Below are positions 25,319-33,986 of a stretch of DNA of 53,100 bases, one piece after another. The stretch's first letter is position 1. The number at the start of each line of letters is the position of its first letter. Source of the stretch: GCA-002282575 sp964493995 (GTDB lineage: Bacteria > Pseudomonadota > Gammaproteobacteria > Thiomicrospirales > Thiomicrospiraceae). A model generated the notes under the pieces. That model was not told the origin of the DNA. It was given only the letters and a program-made list of their open reading frames with translations, and did not search any database. A program made the position numbers and the translations under genes. Location of the stretch: contig CAZBQD010000012.1 of the NCBI GenBank assembly GCA_964493995.1, positions 1 to 53,100 on the forward strand, in the 5' to 3' direction.

Positions 25319-26682
25319 GTCAAATCAGTCGCAATCCTTGGACCGGAGAGATACTGGCCGAAATCCCCTTAACGCCAGCCGGCGCTATGGAGCAATCGGT
25401 CAACAAAGCTCACCTAGCCTTCAAGCATTGGCACAAGCATTTTTCCATTTTTGAACGCTTAGAACCGGTTGAGAAACTGGCTGAGCTATTGCGCACTCAA
25501 CGAGAAGCAGTTGCCCTGCTCATCACGCAAGAAATGGGTAAACGTTACAGCGAGTCCTTGGCAGAAATTGATAAATGTGCCTATTTGTGCGATGTCTATG
25601 CGCATCACAGCATGGCGTGGCTAGAACCGGAAATGATTGCCAGCGACGCGAGAAAGAGCTTCGTACAACCCCTGCCCTTAGGTGTGGTGTTATTAGTCAT
25701 GCCGTGGAACTTTCCTTTCTGGCAAGTCATCCGTGCCGCCATTCCTGCCATCATTGCCGGTAATAGTGTGCTGTTAAAACATGCCAGCAACGTACCCTTG
25801 TGTGCGCAAGCCTTATTCAGCCTTTTCCAACAGGCAGGCTTTAAAGATGGCTTATTTAATGTGGTTTTCATTAAGGGAAGCCAAGTGGCTGATTTGGTTC
25901 AACATCAATACATTCGTGCCATCAGCTTGACGGGTAGCGAACAAGCGGGTCGTGCGGTGGCTCAACTGGCAGCACGAGACTTCAAAAAAGTGGTGTTGGA
26001 ACTGGGTGGTTCAGACCCCTTTATTGTGTTAGAAGACGCTAATCTTAAACTGGCCTTAGACACAGCCATTCAATCGCGCTTTGCCAATGCCGGACAAAGT
26101 TGCATTGCAGCCAAACGCTTTATTATCGACAAATATCATTATGCTGATTTTTGTGAAGCGCTCACTGAGCGCATTCAACAACTGAAAATGGGCGATCCGA
26201 TGGATCCGCAAACCGATATTGCGCCACTGGCTCGCCCGGAGCACGCCGATGAACTGCACCAACAAGTCCTTTCTACTTGCCATGCTGGAGCGCGTCTCTG
26301 CTGCGGTGGTGCACATTGGCAAGAGCACCGAGGATGTTATCAACCCACACTCTTGGCGGATGCCATGCCGGGCATGACCGCCTTTGATGAGGAAACCTTT
26401 GGCCCCGTTGCCACCATAACCAAAGCCAGCGACATTCAACATGCGATTTCCTTAGCCAACAGTAGCCACTTTGGACTGGGATCGACCGTCTTTACGCAAG
26501 ACAGCACCACCGCACAAACCATTGCCGAAAACCTGCGTACCGGCTGCACTTACATCAATGGACTCATGCGCTCCGATCCGCGCTTACCTTTTGGCGGAAT
26601 TGGCAATTCGGGTGTGGGGCGCGAAATGGGGCGTTTGGGCATATTGGAATTTACCAATTTGAAAACCATTATCCACAGCTGA
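25315..26682 (+). CDS. NAD(P)-dependent aldehyde dehydrogenase, succinate-semialdehyde type
   Basis: A 455-residue ALDH-superfamily enzyme with the catalytic Cys near residue 263 (NAGQSCIAAKRF), the general-base Glu near 229 (VVLELGGSDPF), VMPWNFPFWQ and the C-terminal PFGGIGNSGVGREMG. Length and motifs match the Sad/YneI group of succinate-semialdehyde dehydrogenases; the true aldehyde is not proven. It overlaps the EAL/HDOD gene by four bases, so the two are probably translated together, an odd pairing of signalling and metabolic genes. Confidence 0.85.
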   Translation: MSQISRNPWTGEILAEIPLTPAGAMEQSVNKAHLAFKHWHKHFSIFERLEPVEKLAELLRTQREAVALLITQEMGKRYSESLAEIDKCAYLCDVYAHHSMAWLEPEMIASDARKSFVQPLPLGVVLLVMPWNFPFWQVIRAAIPAIIAGNSVLLKHASNVPLCAQALFSLFQQAGFKDGLFNVVFIKGSQVADLVQHQYIRAISLTGSEQAGRAVAQLAARDFKKVVLELGGSDPFIVLEDANLKLALDTAIQSRFANAGQSCIAAKRFIIDKYHYADFCEALTERIQQLKMGDPMDPQTDIAPLARPEHADELHQQVLSTCHAGARLCCGGAHWQEHRGCYQPTLLADAMPGMTAFDEETFGPVATITKASDIQHAISLANSSHFGLGSTVFTQDSTTAQTIAENLRTGCTYINGLMRSDPRLPFGGIGNSGVGREMGRLGILEFTNLKTIIHS

Positions 26683-26703
26683 TTCGTGTTGTTGCTGATG
26701 GTG

Positions 26704-27537
26704 TTAAGGTTTTTGCGCTACAAAGGCAGACATCGGACGTCCATCGGCCAGCGTGATAACCTCATCGCGCAGAATATGGTAGTCAGCAAACACGGTCGCC
26801 AGCTCATTGGGTGCCAGTAAAAAACGCGGATTTTTGGGACTGCCAAATGCCTCACAACCTTGCATAAAGGTATGGTAAACAACATATCCTTTTGGTGCGA
26901 CTAGCGACTTCAATGTCGTAAACAAGGGTCGGTGCAAATAGCGAGCCACATTAATCAAGCCAAAACTTTCTGAGGCACAATCGGCAAAGGCATGAGCATC
27001 AGCCTCACAATCTCGTTGCCAAGTGGTGATCTTCACTTGTTGACGCTCAGCGAGTGCCTGCGCCTTTTCCAACATTTCAGATCGAATGTCCACCCCGGTC
27101 ATGCGCCATCCTTGCATGGCTAAGGCCACCATATCACGACCGGCACCACAGCCAATATCCAGACCGCGCTGTAACCTTGACTCATCAGGTAAGCTTACCG
27201 AATCGATAAAAGCCTGCACCACAGGCGATGGTCGCCAGACGTAACCCAGACTGCTTCCGGTGGCTAGGGCGTTACTTTGCATCAGTTGCTGCTTAAACTC
27301 ATTCGACCAAACTTGCCGCTTGACCTGTTGATAGCCTTTCAAGACCAGCCAAGTTTCTAACTCCGCCAGTTGTTCGGGCGCATGTACCAACGTCATCGCT
27401 TGTTGGGGTTCGGGTAATTCGTATTGACGCTCTGACAGAGCGCTGACGCCATCAAAATGGACACTACCCTGCTGATGTCCCTGTAAAAACGCATCTTCAC
27501 ACCGAATATCGACAATTATTTCTGCTAATTTATTCAT
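26704..27537 (-). CDS. Rhodanese-like/SAM-dependent methyltransferase fusion
   Basis: A 277-residue protein. The first ~45 residues resemble the start of a rhodanese domain (IIVDIRCEDAFLQGHQQGSVHF), but no catalytic Cys loop follows. From about residue 110 there is a class I methyltransferase with motif I LDIGCGAGRDMVALAMQGW, the motif II acid in GVDIRSEMLEKA, and RYLHRPLF, like TehB/Tellurite_methyltran proteins. A methyl transfer to a small or thiol-type substrate is possible; nothing here defines it. The start is ATG at 27537 (a TTG lies 12 bases upstream). Confidence 0.75.
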   Translation of the reverse strand: MNKLAEIIVDIRCEDAFLQGHQQGSVHFDGVSALSERQYELPEPQQAMTLVHAPEQLAELETWLVLKGYQQVKRQVWSNEFKQQLMQSNALATGSSLGYVWRPSPVVQAFIDSVSLPDESRLQRGLDIGCGAGRDMVALAMQGWRMTGVDIRSEMLEKAQALAERQQVKITTWQRDCEADAHAFADCASESFGLINVARYLHRPLFTTLKSLVAPKGYVVYHTFMQGCEAFGSPKNPRFLLAPNELATVFADYHILRDEVITLADGRPMSAFVAQKP

Positions 27538-27653
27538 AACACACTGCAATAATACAAAAACTTAAAATTGGTTCATTTTGTGCTTAGTTCAAGTTTGATT
27601 TCTTGAGACCTGACCCAATATGAGACGAAACCGAGCAACCATACCCTAACATC

Positions 27654-28487
27654 ATGAATAAACTTGCCACCCTACTCGGCCTAATGCTTGGGGTAATCGT
27701 TATTGTTTCTAGCATGTTCGATTACCAAAAAATGCATTTTGTGTCCTCCTTTTTCGATGCTCGCTCAGCGTTAATCGTTGTCGGCGGGGTGCTGGCTGCT
27801 ATTTTAATTAATTACCCCATCAATCACCTTCCTTGTTTAGCTAAAGGCATCTGGATTGCCATGAGCCGAGAAAGTCGCTCTGAAAAAGAAGTGATTGATG
27901 AATTATTAGATCTTGCCATTATCGCACAGCGTCAAGGCAAACTGGCCTTAGAAAAGCACCTAGAAAACATAGAACATGGCTTTATTCGAGTGAGCTTAAT
28001 TGAATTATTAACCACCAACGATGCCCATTCGCTCGAACGCAACCTGCACACCGAATTATCGAGCATGCAAATTCGGCACGGCAACTGTCAGGAAATGTTC
28101 TACAACATGGCCTCCTATGCCCCCGCTTTCGGTATGCTGGGAACAGTGATGGGGCTGATTATGATGATGAGTATGCAAGGCAACAGCAACCCAGCAGACA
28201 ACTTCGCCATGAGCGAAGGCAACGATGTGATGCAACAGCTACTGTCGGGCATGGGCGTGGCCTTGGTGACCACCTTTTATGGCGTACTGCTGGCGAACTT
28301 CATTTTCTTGCCCATTGCCGGCAAATTAAGCAATTTGTCTAAGCAAGACATTCGTGAAGCCGAAATCATTATGATGGGCATATTGGCCATTCAACGGCAA
28401 GAATCACCGCTTCGCATTAAAGACCAGCTTTTGCTGTTCGTATCACAACGCCTACGTGATGATATTAACGAGCAACGACAAAGATGA
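27654..28487 (+). CDS. MotA/TolQ/ExbB-type proton-channel protein (MotA-like)
   Basis: A 277-residue protein with MotA-type layout: two N-terminal membrane segments (about 5–22 and 35–53), a cytoplasmic domain (about 55–150), and two more segments (about 150–172 and 195–225). SYAPAFGMLGTVMGLIMMM and GVALVTTFYGVLLANFIFLP are the channel-lining signatures of MotA/PomA. It starts an operon with two MotB-like genes, each overlapping its neighbour. No flagellar genes are near. Energised by H+ or Na+ flow, it would drive rotation or force transmission; which structure it drives is unknown. Confidence 0.88.
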   Translation: MNKLATLLGLMLGVIVIVSSMFDYQKMHFVSSFFDARSALIVVGGVLAAILINYPINHLPCLAKGIWIAMSRESRSEKEVIDELLDLAIIAQRQGKLALEKHLENIEHGFIRVSLIELLTTNDAHSLERNLHTELSSMQIRHGNCQEMFYNMASYAPAFGMLGTVMGLIMMMSMQGNSNPADNFAMSEGNDVMQQLLSGMGVALVTTFYGVLLANFIFLPIAGKLSNLSKQDIREAEIIMMGILAIQRQESPLRIKDQLLLFVSQRLRDDINEQRQR

Positions 28488-29209
28488 CTAGCCAGCGCTT
28501 ACAACCCTCGCTTTCATTCAACTTTCCCAAGATGGATCGCGAAAGTGCGTGGTTGCTCACCTACATTTCGCTATTCACTTCCTTGCTTGCCTTTTTTATT
28601 TTGTCGATGAACCTAGTGACACTAGAGCAAAACAGTGAAAAACGTCATTTTCAAAAAGTACAAGCTCAACTTTTTCAAAACACTCTGTCGGTCAAAAAAC
28701 GGCTGAAACTCGATTGGTTGCAAGTAGAAAATACCGTGAGCAAAGGCATTCGCCTCACCTTACAACGACAAGACAATAACGATGAGCTTTTCCCCCTAGC
28801 ATCAGACAAACTATCACCCGCGTGGCAAAATAGGCTGTTAGAACTGAGCCTGCTGCTCGATCAACTGCAACTCGACGGCTTTGCGCTACGACACAACGCG
28901 CCAATTCAAACCCTCAGCCAAGGAAGAAAACAATTAGAGCTTCAGCTGCTGATTGAGGGGCATACCGACGCACAACCGATGAAAAGCGCCCGATTTCCCA
29001 GCAACTGGGAACTATCGACCGCACGTGCGATGACCATTCAGGAGTTACTACAGGCCAAACTGCACCTCCCCGCGCGCACCTTTGCGATTGCCGGTTTGGG
29101 TAGTTTCAGACCGAAAAGCGATGCGATGAACTACGCAGATAATCGGCGCATCGAAATTTATATTCAACTCAATTTGACGCAAAGTGCGGCCCATCATGAC
29201 ACACCATGA
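28484..29209 (+). CDS. MotB/OmpA-like stator protein lacking the ion-binding Asp
   Basis: A 241-residue protein. One membrane segment (about 22–43) aligns with the MotB pore helix, but the essential Asp is Ser29 (WLLTYISLFTSLLAFF). The C-terminal OmpA-like peptidoglycan-binding domain (about 145–230) keeps LIEGHTD and the Arg in NRRIEIYI. It overlaps the MotA-like gene by four bases and the next MotB-like gene by 14. Because the Asp is replaced, it cannot carry ions in the usual way by itself. It probably pairs with the Asp-bearing paralogue encoded next. Confidence 0.85.
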   Translation: MTSQRLQPSLSFNFPKMDRESAWLLTYISLFTSLLAFFILSMNLVTLEQNSEKRHFQKVQAQLFQNTLSVKKRLKLDWLQVENTVSKGIRLTLQRQDNNDELFPLASDKLSPAWQNRLLELSLLLDQLQLDGFALRHNAPIQTLSQGRKQLELQLLIEGHTDAQPMKSARFPSNWELSTARAMTIQELLQAKLHLPARTFAIAGLGSFRPKSDAMNYADNRRIEIYIQLNLTQSAAHHDTP

Positions 29210-29876
29210 AAGCAAAGCGCGTAAAAGCTGGCTACTCTCCTTTGGCGACTTGGTCACCTTGCTCATTTGTTTTTTTATCATGACCTTGGTCTTAAATAAA
29301 GGCGAAGTGAAACAGGTACATCAATGGATCGAGGGGCAAATCGAACAGAGCTATCGCCTCTTAGAAACGACCTTAGCACAAGAAACCCTGCAAGGCGTGG
29401 CGTTATCGCGTGATACGGAAGGCATTCTCATCACCATCAACACCCCAGACGCCTTTGAAAGTGCCAAAACACAACCTTCTTTATCTTTGACACAGCTCAT
29501 TCAGCGCATTGCGCAACAATTACCGCAATTGCCTATTGTGCAAGTCGAACGCAACTATCCTGAACTCATTCGTTCGATGCAACAAGCTGGATTAAACTGG
29601 CATACCGAGATTATGATCGAAGGACACACCGATAATGATGCCATTGCTGCCACCAGTCCCCTGCGCAATAACTGGCAGTTATCGGCTTTGCGTGCGCAAG
29701 CGGTGATGATGCAATTACAGAGTGAATCACAACTGCCACCCGAACGCTTCAGCCTCGCCGGAAAAGGTGAGCACGCCCCCATTGTTGACAACGATACAGC
29801 CGAACATAAAGCGCAAAATCGACGCATTCAAATTCGCATTAACGCTGCCCTGTTAAAAAGCACACCGAGCAGTTGA
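29196..29876 (+). CDS. MotB/OmpA-like stator protein with the conserved pore Asp
   Basis: A 226-residue protein from the ATG at 29196 (a GTG at 29184 adds four residues). The membrane segment WLLSFGDLVTLLICFFIM holds D18 at the position of the MotB ion-binding Asp. The OmpA-like domain has MIEGHTDNDA and QNRRIQIRI. It should be the ion-conducting partner of the MotA-like protein. The start lies inside the preceding MotB-like gene, so translation is coupled. Low similarity to the preceding paralogue outside the motifs suggests an old duplication. Confidence 0.87.
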   Translation: MTHHESKARKSWLLSFGDLVTLLICFFIMTLVLNKGEVKQVHQWIEGQIEQSYRLLETTLAQETLQGVALSRDTEGILITINTPDAFESAKTQPSLSLTQLIQRIAQQLPQLPIVQVERNYPELIRSMQQAGLNWHTEIMIEGHTDNDAIAATSPLRNNWQLSALRAQAVMMQLQSESQLPPERFSLAGKGEHAPIVDNDTAEHKAQNRRIQIRINAALLKSTPSS

Positions 29877-29905
29877 ATTTCCTAGGATTCAAGCCCGATT
29901 TTCGC

Positions 29906-29911
29906 TATAAT
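29906..29911 (+). promoter_or_regulatory. Possible -10 box of the aminotransferase gene
   Basis: Consensus TATAAT lies 55 bases before the start at 29967. No good -35 is seen at the right distance. Confidence 0.35.
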
Positions 29912-29966
29912 TGTGAACATTTAATTAAATCCATCCCTATTTCGTAAAAGAGAAGTCATCGTCATC

Positions 29967-31157
29967 ATGCAACTCGCTCAACGCGTCCTTGCCGTCAAGG
30001 AATCACCGACCCTCGTGGTCACTGCTCGTGCCCTAGAACTCAAACGTCAGGGACGTGACATCATTAGCCTAGGCGCGGGTGAACCTGACTTTCCAACGCC
30101 TGTACACATTCGTCAAGCGGGCATTGACGCTATTGAAGCCGGTAAAACACGTTACACAGCCGTCGATGGCACACCCGAATTAAAAGAAGCGATTGTCGCT
30201 AAGTTCAAACGTGAAAATGGTTTGGATTACACAGCGAAACAGATTCTCGTCTCATCGGGTGGCAAACAAAGCTTTTACAACCTGTGCCAAGCCTATTTGA
30301 ATGAAGGCGATGAAGTCATCATTCCCGCACCCTACTGGGTTTCTTATCCCGATATGGTGTTGTTGGCAGGTGGTTCACCAGTGGTGGTAAAAGCAGGTAT
30401 CGAACAAGGCTTTAAGATCACGCCCGAACAGTTAGCGGCTGCCATCACAGACAAAACCAAGTTATTTGTCATTAACAGCCCTTCTAACCCAACGGGCGCG
30501 GTTTACAGCCATGCGGAAATACGTGCTTTGGGCGACGTCTTAGCGCAACATCCCCAGGTGCTCATTGCCACCGATGACATGTATGAGCATATCATTCTCG
30601 GCGATACGCCATTTAGCACCTGGCTAAATGCCTGCCCCGAAATGGTTGATCGTACCGTCACGCTCAATGGTGTTTCTAAAGCTTATAGCATGACCGGATG
30701 GCGTATCGGCTACTGTGCGGGTCCTTTAGCGCTGATTAACGAAATGAAAAAAGTGCAATCACAAAGCACTTCTAACCCTTGTTCTATTTCGCAAGCCGCT
30801 ACGGTAACAGCACTCAATGGCGACCAGAGCTTTATTGGCGATATGGTTAAGGCATTCAAAGAGCGCAGCGCCTTTATTACGCAAGCCCTGAATGCCATGC
30901 CGGGCATCACCGCTCTCTCCCCTGACGGTGCTTTTTATAACTTCTTCGATGTGCGTGGCGCTATGCAAGCGACAGGCTGTGCCACAGATACCGAGCTGGC
31001 AACGCGTATTTTAGAAGAAAGCGATCTCGCCTTGGTGCCGGGTTCTGCCTTCGGTAGTGACGGTTATATGCGCTTGTCTTTTGCTACCAGCATGGAAGAA
31101 CTTCAAGGCGCGATGACGCGTTTAGCGGACTTTTTAGCAAAAAACACGCGTCATTAA
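29967..31157 (+). CDS. Pyridoxal-phosphate aspartate aminotransferase, class I
   Basis: A 396-residue fold-type I enzyme with LGAGEPDFPTP, the cofactor-binding NSPSNPTGAVY, and the Schiff-base Lys near residue 238 in NGVSKAYSMTGWRIGY. The sequence belongs to the Igamma aspartate/prephenate aminotransferase group. A role in aspartate, and possibly arogenate, formation is likely by family. The C-terminal VPGSAFGSDGYMRLSFAT is typical. Confidence 0.9.
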   Translation: MQLAQRVLAVKESPTLVVTARALELKRQGRDIISLGAGEPDFPTPVHIRQAGIDAIEAGKTRYTAVDGTPELKEAIVAKFKRENGLDYTAKQILVSSGGKQSFYNLCQAYLNEGDEVIIPAPYWVSYPDMVLLAGGSPVVVKAGIEQGFKITPEQLAAAITDKTKLFVINSPSNPTGAVYSHAEIRALGDVLAQHPQVLIATDDMYEHIILGDTPFSTWLNACPEMVDRTVTLNGVSKAYSMTGWRIGYCAGPLALINEMKKVQSQSTSNPCSISQAATVTALNGDQSFIGDMVKAFKERSAFITQALNAMPGITALSPDGAFYNFFDVRGAMQATGCATDTELATRILEESDLALVPGSAFGSDGYMRLSFATSMEELQGAMTRLADFLAKNTRH

Positions 31158-31172
31158 CCTCATTATTTCATC

Positions 31173-31721
31173 ATGAAAAACCAGCCAGATAGCTTTATCA
31201 GCTATGCCATCGCCAACTTTTTTGATACGTTTTTGGTGTTCTGGCTGAGTTTTCTCACCGTTGGTTTGTTCAACTTTGTTGACCAACTGCCAACCAGTGG
31301 CGACCTACCCCTTCCCGATATGTGGATGTTCATTTATGAACATATCTTCTTATTCTCGCAGTGGTTTGTGCCCATCTTATTGGGTATTTTTGTCGTCAAT
31401 GCTTTTTTACAGCGCTTTCTCATCTCACGCATGACGCAAAAAGTCATTCATGCCTGGATTCTCGATTCCATTGCCATTATTGCCGGTGCCATGCTGGGCT
31501 CGATTTACCTGGGACAAGGTGAGCCTTTTTTTCTCAATATCCCCATTCCTGGCGGACCCTTTTTCATTAGCCTATTTTCTTTCGGCGTTTATTTTGTCAG
31601 TATTTTAGGGGTTTCTATTATTACTTACAGCGTGTCTCGTCTAACCCGCCCTAAACACAGACCCTTAGAGTTACTCGATGAAGCCCCCAAAGATAACACC
31701 CAGTCAGCGGTTGCTTCATAA
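31173..31721 (+). CDS. Hypothetical four-span membrane protein
   Basis: A 182-residue protein with about four hydrophobic segments (about 15–35, 55–80, 90–112, 120–150) and a polar C-terminal tail. I do not recognise the family; it does not show the Arg-Asp-Asp motifs of RDD proteins. It lies between the aminotransferase and bioA with 15-bp and 3-bp gaps, so it is in their transcript. Confidence 0.7.
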   Translation: MKNQPDSFISYAIANFFDTFLVFWLSFLTVGLFNFVDQLPTSGDLPLPDMWMFIYEHIFLFSQWFVPILLGIFVVNAFLQRFLISRMTQKVIHAWILDSIAIIAGAMLGSIYLGQGEPFFLNIPIPGGPFFISLFSFGVYFVSILGVSIITYSVSRLTRPKHRPLELLDEAPKDNTQSAVAS

Positions 31722-31724
31722 ATC

Positions 31725-33011
31725 ATGACGGCTCACGCTTGGCATCCTTATAACAGCATCCCAGCCAAACCCATACCCCTCGACATTGACCGCACACAGG
31801 GACACACACTACACCTAAGGGATGGCACTCAGCTACTCGATGGTATTGCCAGTTGGTGGACAGCGATTTTTGGCTACAATCACCCTGCTTTAGTGGAGGC
31901 CATTGGCCAACAAAGCCAACGCCTTTCTCATGTCATGTTTGGTGGTTTAACCCACCCAGCAGCCGAGCAATTAGCCGAACAATTAGCGCAACGCCTGCCG
32001 CACAATCCAGCCATTTTCTTCAGTGATTCGGGTTCGGTAGCAGTCGAAATCGCGCTTAAAATGGCCCGTCAATATTGGCACGCGCAGGGTTTGAGCGATA
32101 AAAAACGCTTTGTCGCGCTGCGTAATGGCTATCACGGCGATACTTGGGCCGCCATGAGTGTCAGTGATCCCGACAGCCTACACCAGTTATTTCGTGATGC
32201 CAGCGAACACACCTTTTTTGTCCCTACCCCACACTATGGTTTTGTGCTTGCAGAAGCGAATGCAAGCGCTTTAGCCGCACTGGAAAGTTGCTTGGCACAA
32301 AACCACGCCAGCATTGCTGCCTTCATTTTAGAACCGATTTGGCAAGGTGCAGGCGCGATGAACTTCTATTCACCCAGCTATTTGCAAGGCGCGCGCCAGC
32401 TGTGTGATCGTTATCAAGTGTTATTAATTTGTGATGAAATCGCTACCGGTTTTGGCAAAACGGGCGCTTATTTCGCCCATCAGCACGCCAATATTCGCGC
32501 CGATATTGTTTGTCTAGGCAAAGCCCTCACCGGTGGTATGATGACCCTAGCCGCAACTTGCGCCAGTCAAGCGATTGCCGATGGCATCAGTCAACACAGT
32601 CCCAACCGATTCATGCATGGCCCGACCTATATGGCCAATGCACTCGCCTGTGCTTGTGCTAGTGCCAGTCTGCAATTGCTCGATGAGCTAGATTGGCATG
32701 CCAAAGTAACCACTTGGCAACAAGACATGACAACAGCTTTGGCCAGCTTAAGCAGAGTGGAAGGCGTTACACAGGTGCGTGTATTGGGGCATGTTGCGGT
32801 TGTTGAGCTGGCTAGCGCCTCGCTGGCCGCTGCGACTCAAGCCAGAGCGGTAGCCGAGGGTATTTGGATTCGTCCTTTTGGGCGTTGGGCTTATTTAACA
32901 CCGGCTTACACCATGACGACTGAAGAGCGTCATACCCTCGTAACCATCTTTAGTGAGGTGATTCGTCAAACCTGTTTGGCACAAGAAAGCGCTCCCAGCG
33001 AAGTCGTATAA
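31725..33011 (+). CDS. bioA: Adenosylmethionine–8-amino-7-oxononanoate aminotransferase
   Basis: A 428-residue class III aminotransferase that makes 7,8-diaminopelargonate in biotin synthesis, using S-adenosylmethionine as amino donor. BioA hallmarks are WHPYNSI at the N-terminus, LLDGIASWWTAIFGYNHP, LRNGYHGDTWAAMSVSDP, IFEP-like AFILEPIWQGAGAM, and the PLP Lys near residue 266 (CLGKALTGG). It starts three bases after the preceding gene. Other bio genes are not in the window. Confidence 0.95.
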   Translation: MTAHAWHPYNSIPAKPIPLDIDRTQGHTLHLRDGTQLLDGIASWWTAIFGYNHPALVEAIGQQSQRLSHVMFGGLTHPAAEQLAEQLAQRLPHNPAIFFSDSGSVAVEIALKMARQYWHAQGLSDKKRFVALRNGYHGDTWAAMSVSDPDSLHQLFRDASEHTFFVPTPHYGFVLAEANASALAALESCLAQNHASIAAFILEPIWQGAGAMNFYSPSYLQGARQLCDRYQVLLICDEIATGFGKTGAYFAHQHANIRADIVCLGKALTGGMMTLAATCASQAIADGISQHSPNRFMHGPTYMANALACACASASLQLLDELDWHAKVTTWQQDMTTALASLSRVEGVTQVRVLGHVAVVELASASLAAATQARAVAEGIWIRPFGRWAYLTPAYTMTTEERHTLVTIFSEVIRQTCLAQESAPSEVV

Positions 33012-33039
33012 TGAAGCTAGTCATCTTCTAAGAACCCCA

Positions 33040-33110
33040 CTTCGACAAGCTCAGTGCGAACGGATATTATGAAAAATAGTCATTTACCGTTCATCCTGAG
33101 CCTGTCGAAG
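33040..33110. repeat. REP-like inverted repeat between convergent bioA and speE
   Basis: The arms 33040–33063 and 33087–33110 are complementary at 20 of 24 positions (core CTTCGACA … GCTCAG … GAACGG). They are separated by 23 A/T-rich bases. The 'TTCGACAGGCTCAG' palindrome type is widespread between convergent genes in many bacteria. Here it may serve as a bidirectional terminator. Confidence 0.75.
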
Positions 33111-33125
33111 GATGAATGGTTATTT

Positions 33126-33986
33126 TTAGCTGTGCCCAGCCTCAATCGCCTGCTCAATATACTTAGGCAGGGCAAAACTCGCTACATGCATGGCTGGTGT
33201 GTAATAGCGCGTGGATAATCTACGTTCAGCATAGCGTTGTTGCAACTGCTCAATCGGCGTGTGGCGCAAGCCTTTATCGGTCGCACCCCATGCCAAGGTC
33301 ATGACGCCACCAACATAGGTGGGAACCGCCGCGGTAAAAAAATGACTGTCAGCAAATAAGGGCTTAAACCGCTCGGTGGTATCTAGCAATTCATCCAGCT
33401 GATAAAAAGGCACACCATTTTGCGCCACAAACACGCCACCATCATTTAGGCAGCGACGAATAGCGGTATAAAAATCGGCACTAAACAAGGCTTCAGCAGG
33501 ACCATAAGGATCGGTTGAGTCAGATATCACCACATCAAATTGTTCCTGGGTGTCATTAACAAAAGCCACACCATCACCAATGACCAGCTGCAAACGCGCG
33601 TCGTCGAAGGCGCCAGCCGAATGAGCGGGAAAGAAACGTTTCGCCATATCGATGACGGCAGCATCAATTTCCACCATCGTCACTTGCTCAACGCAAGGAT
33701 GCTTCATCACCTCACGCAAAATACCACCATCACCACCGCCGATAATCAATACGCGCTTGGGCAGAGGATGCGCTAATAAAGGCACATGGGTGAGCATTTC
33801 ATGATAAACAAACTCATCCTTTTCCGTCGTTTGCACCACGCCATCTAAGGTCATGACCCGACCCAGCAATGGATTGGTAAAAATCTCCAGTTGTTGAAAA
33901 CCCGTATCTAGGGTAAACAACTGTTCAGTCACCTCAAAAGATTGACCATAGCCGGCATAAAGCTGCTCTACTAGCTGGGTGCTCAT
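33126..33986 (-). CDS. speE: Spermidine synthase
   Basis: A 286-residue aminopropyltransferase with the SAM-fold motif VLIIGGGDGGILREVMKH, the catalytic VVISDSTDPYGPAEALF, and GVFVAQNGVPF. It transfers the aminopropyl group from decarboxylated SAM to putrescine. The start codon overlaps the speD stop by one base (TGATG), so translation is coupled. It makes a two-gene polyamine operon with speD. Confidence 0.95.
   Translation of the reverse strand: MSTQLVEQLYAGYGQSFEVTEQLFTLDTGFQQLEIFTNPLLGRVMTLDGVVQTTEKDEFVYHEMLTHVPLLAHPLPKRVLIIGGGDGGILREVMKHPCVEQVTMVEIDAAVIDMAKRFFPAHSAGAFDDARLQLVIGDGVAFVNDTQEQFDVVISDSTDPYGPAEALFSADFYTAIRRCLNDGGVFVAQNGVPFYQLDELLDTTERFKPLFADSHFFTAAVPTYVGGVMTLAWGATDKGLRHTPIEQLQQRYAERRLSTRYYTPAMHVASFALPKYIEQAIEAGHS

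Noticed and set aside
27654..29876. Zorya-type anti-phage defence
   Set aside because: The MotA/MotB-like pair recalls ZorA/ZorB, but ZorA has a long cytoplasmic tail absent here, and no ZorC, ZorD or ZorE gene follows. The neighbours are metabolic.
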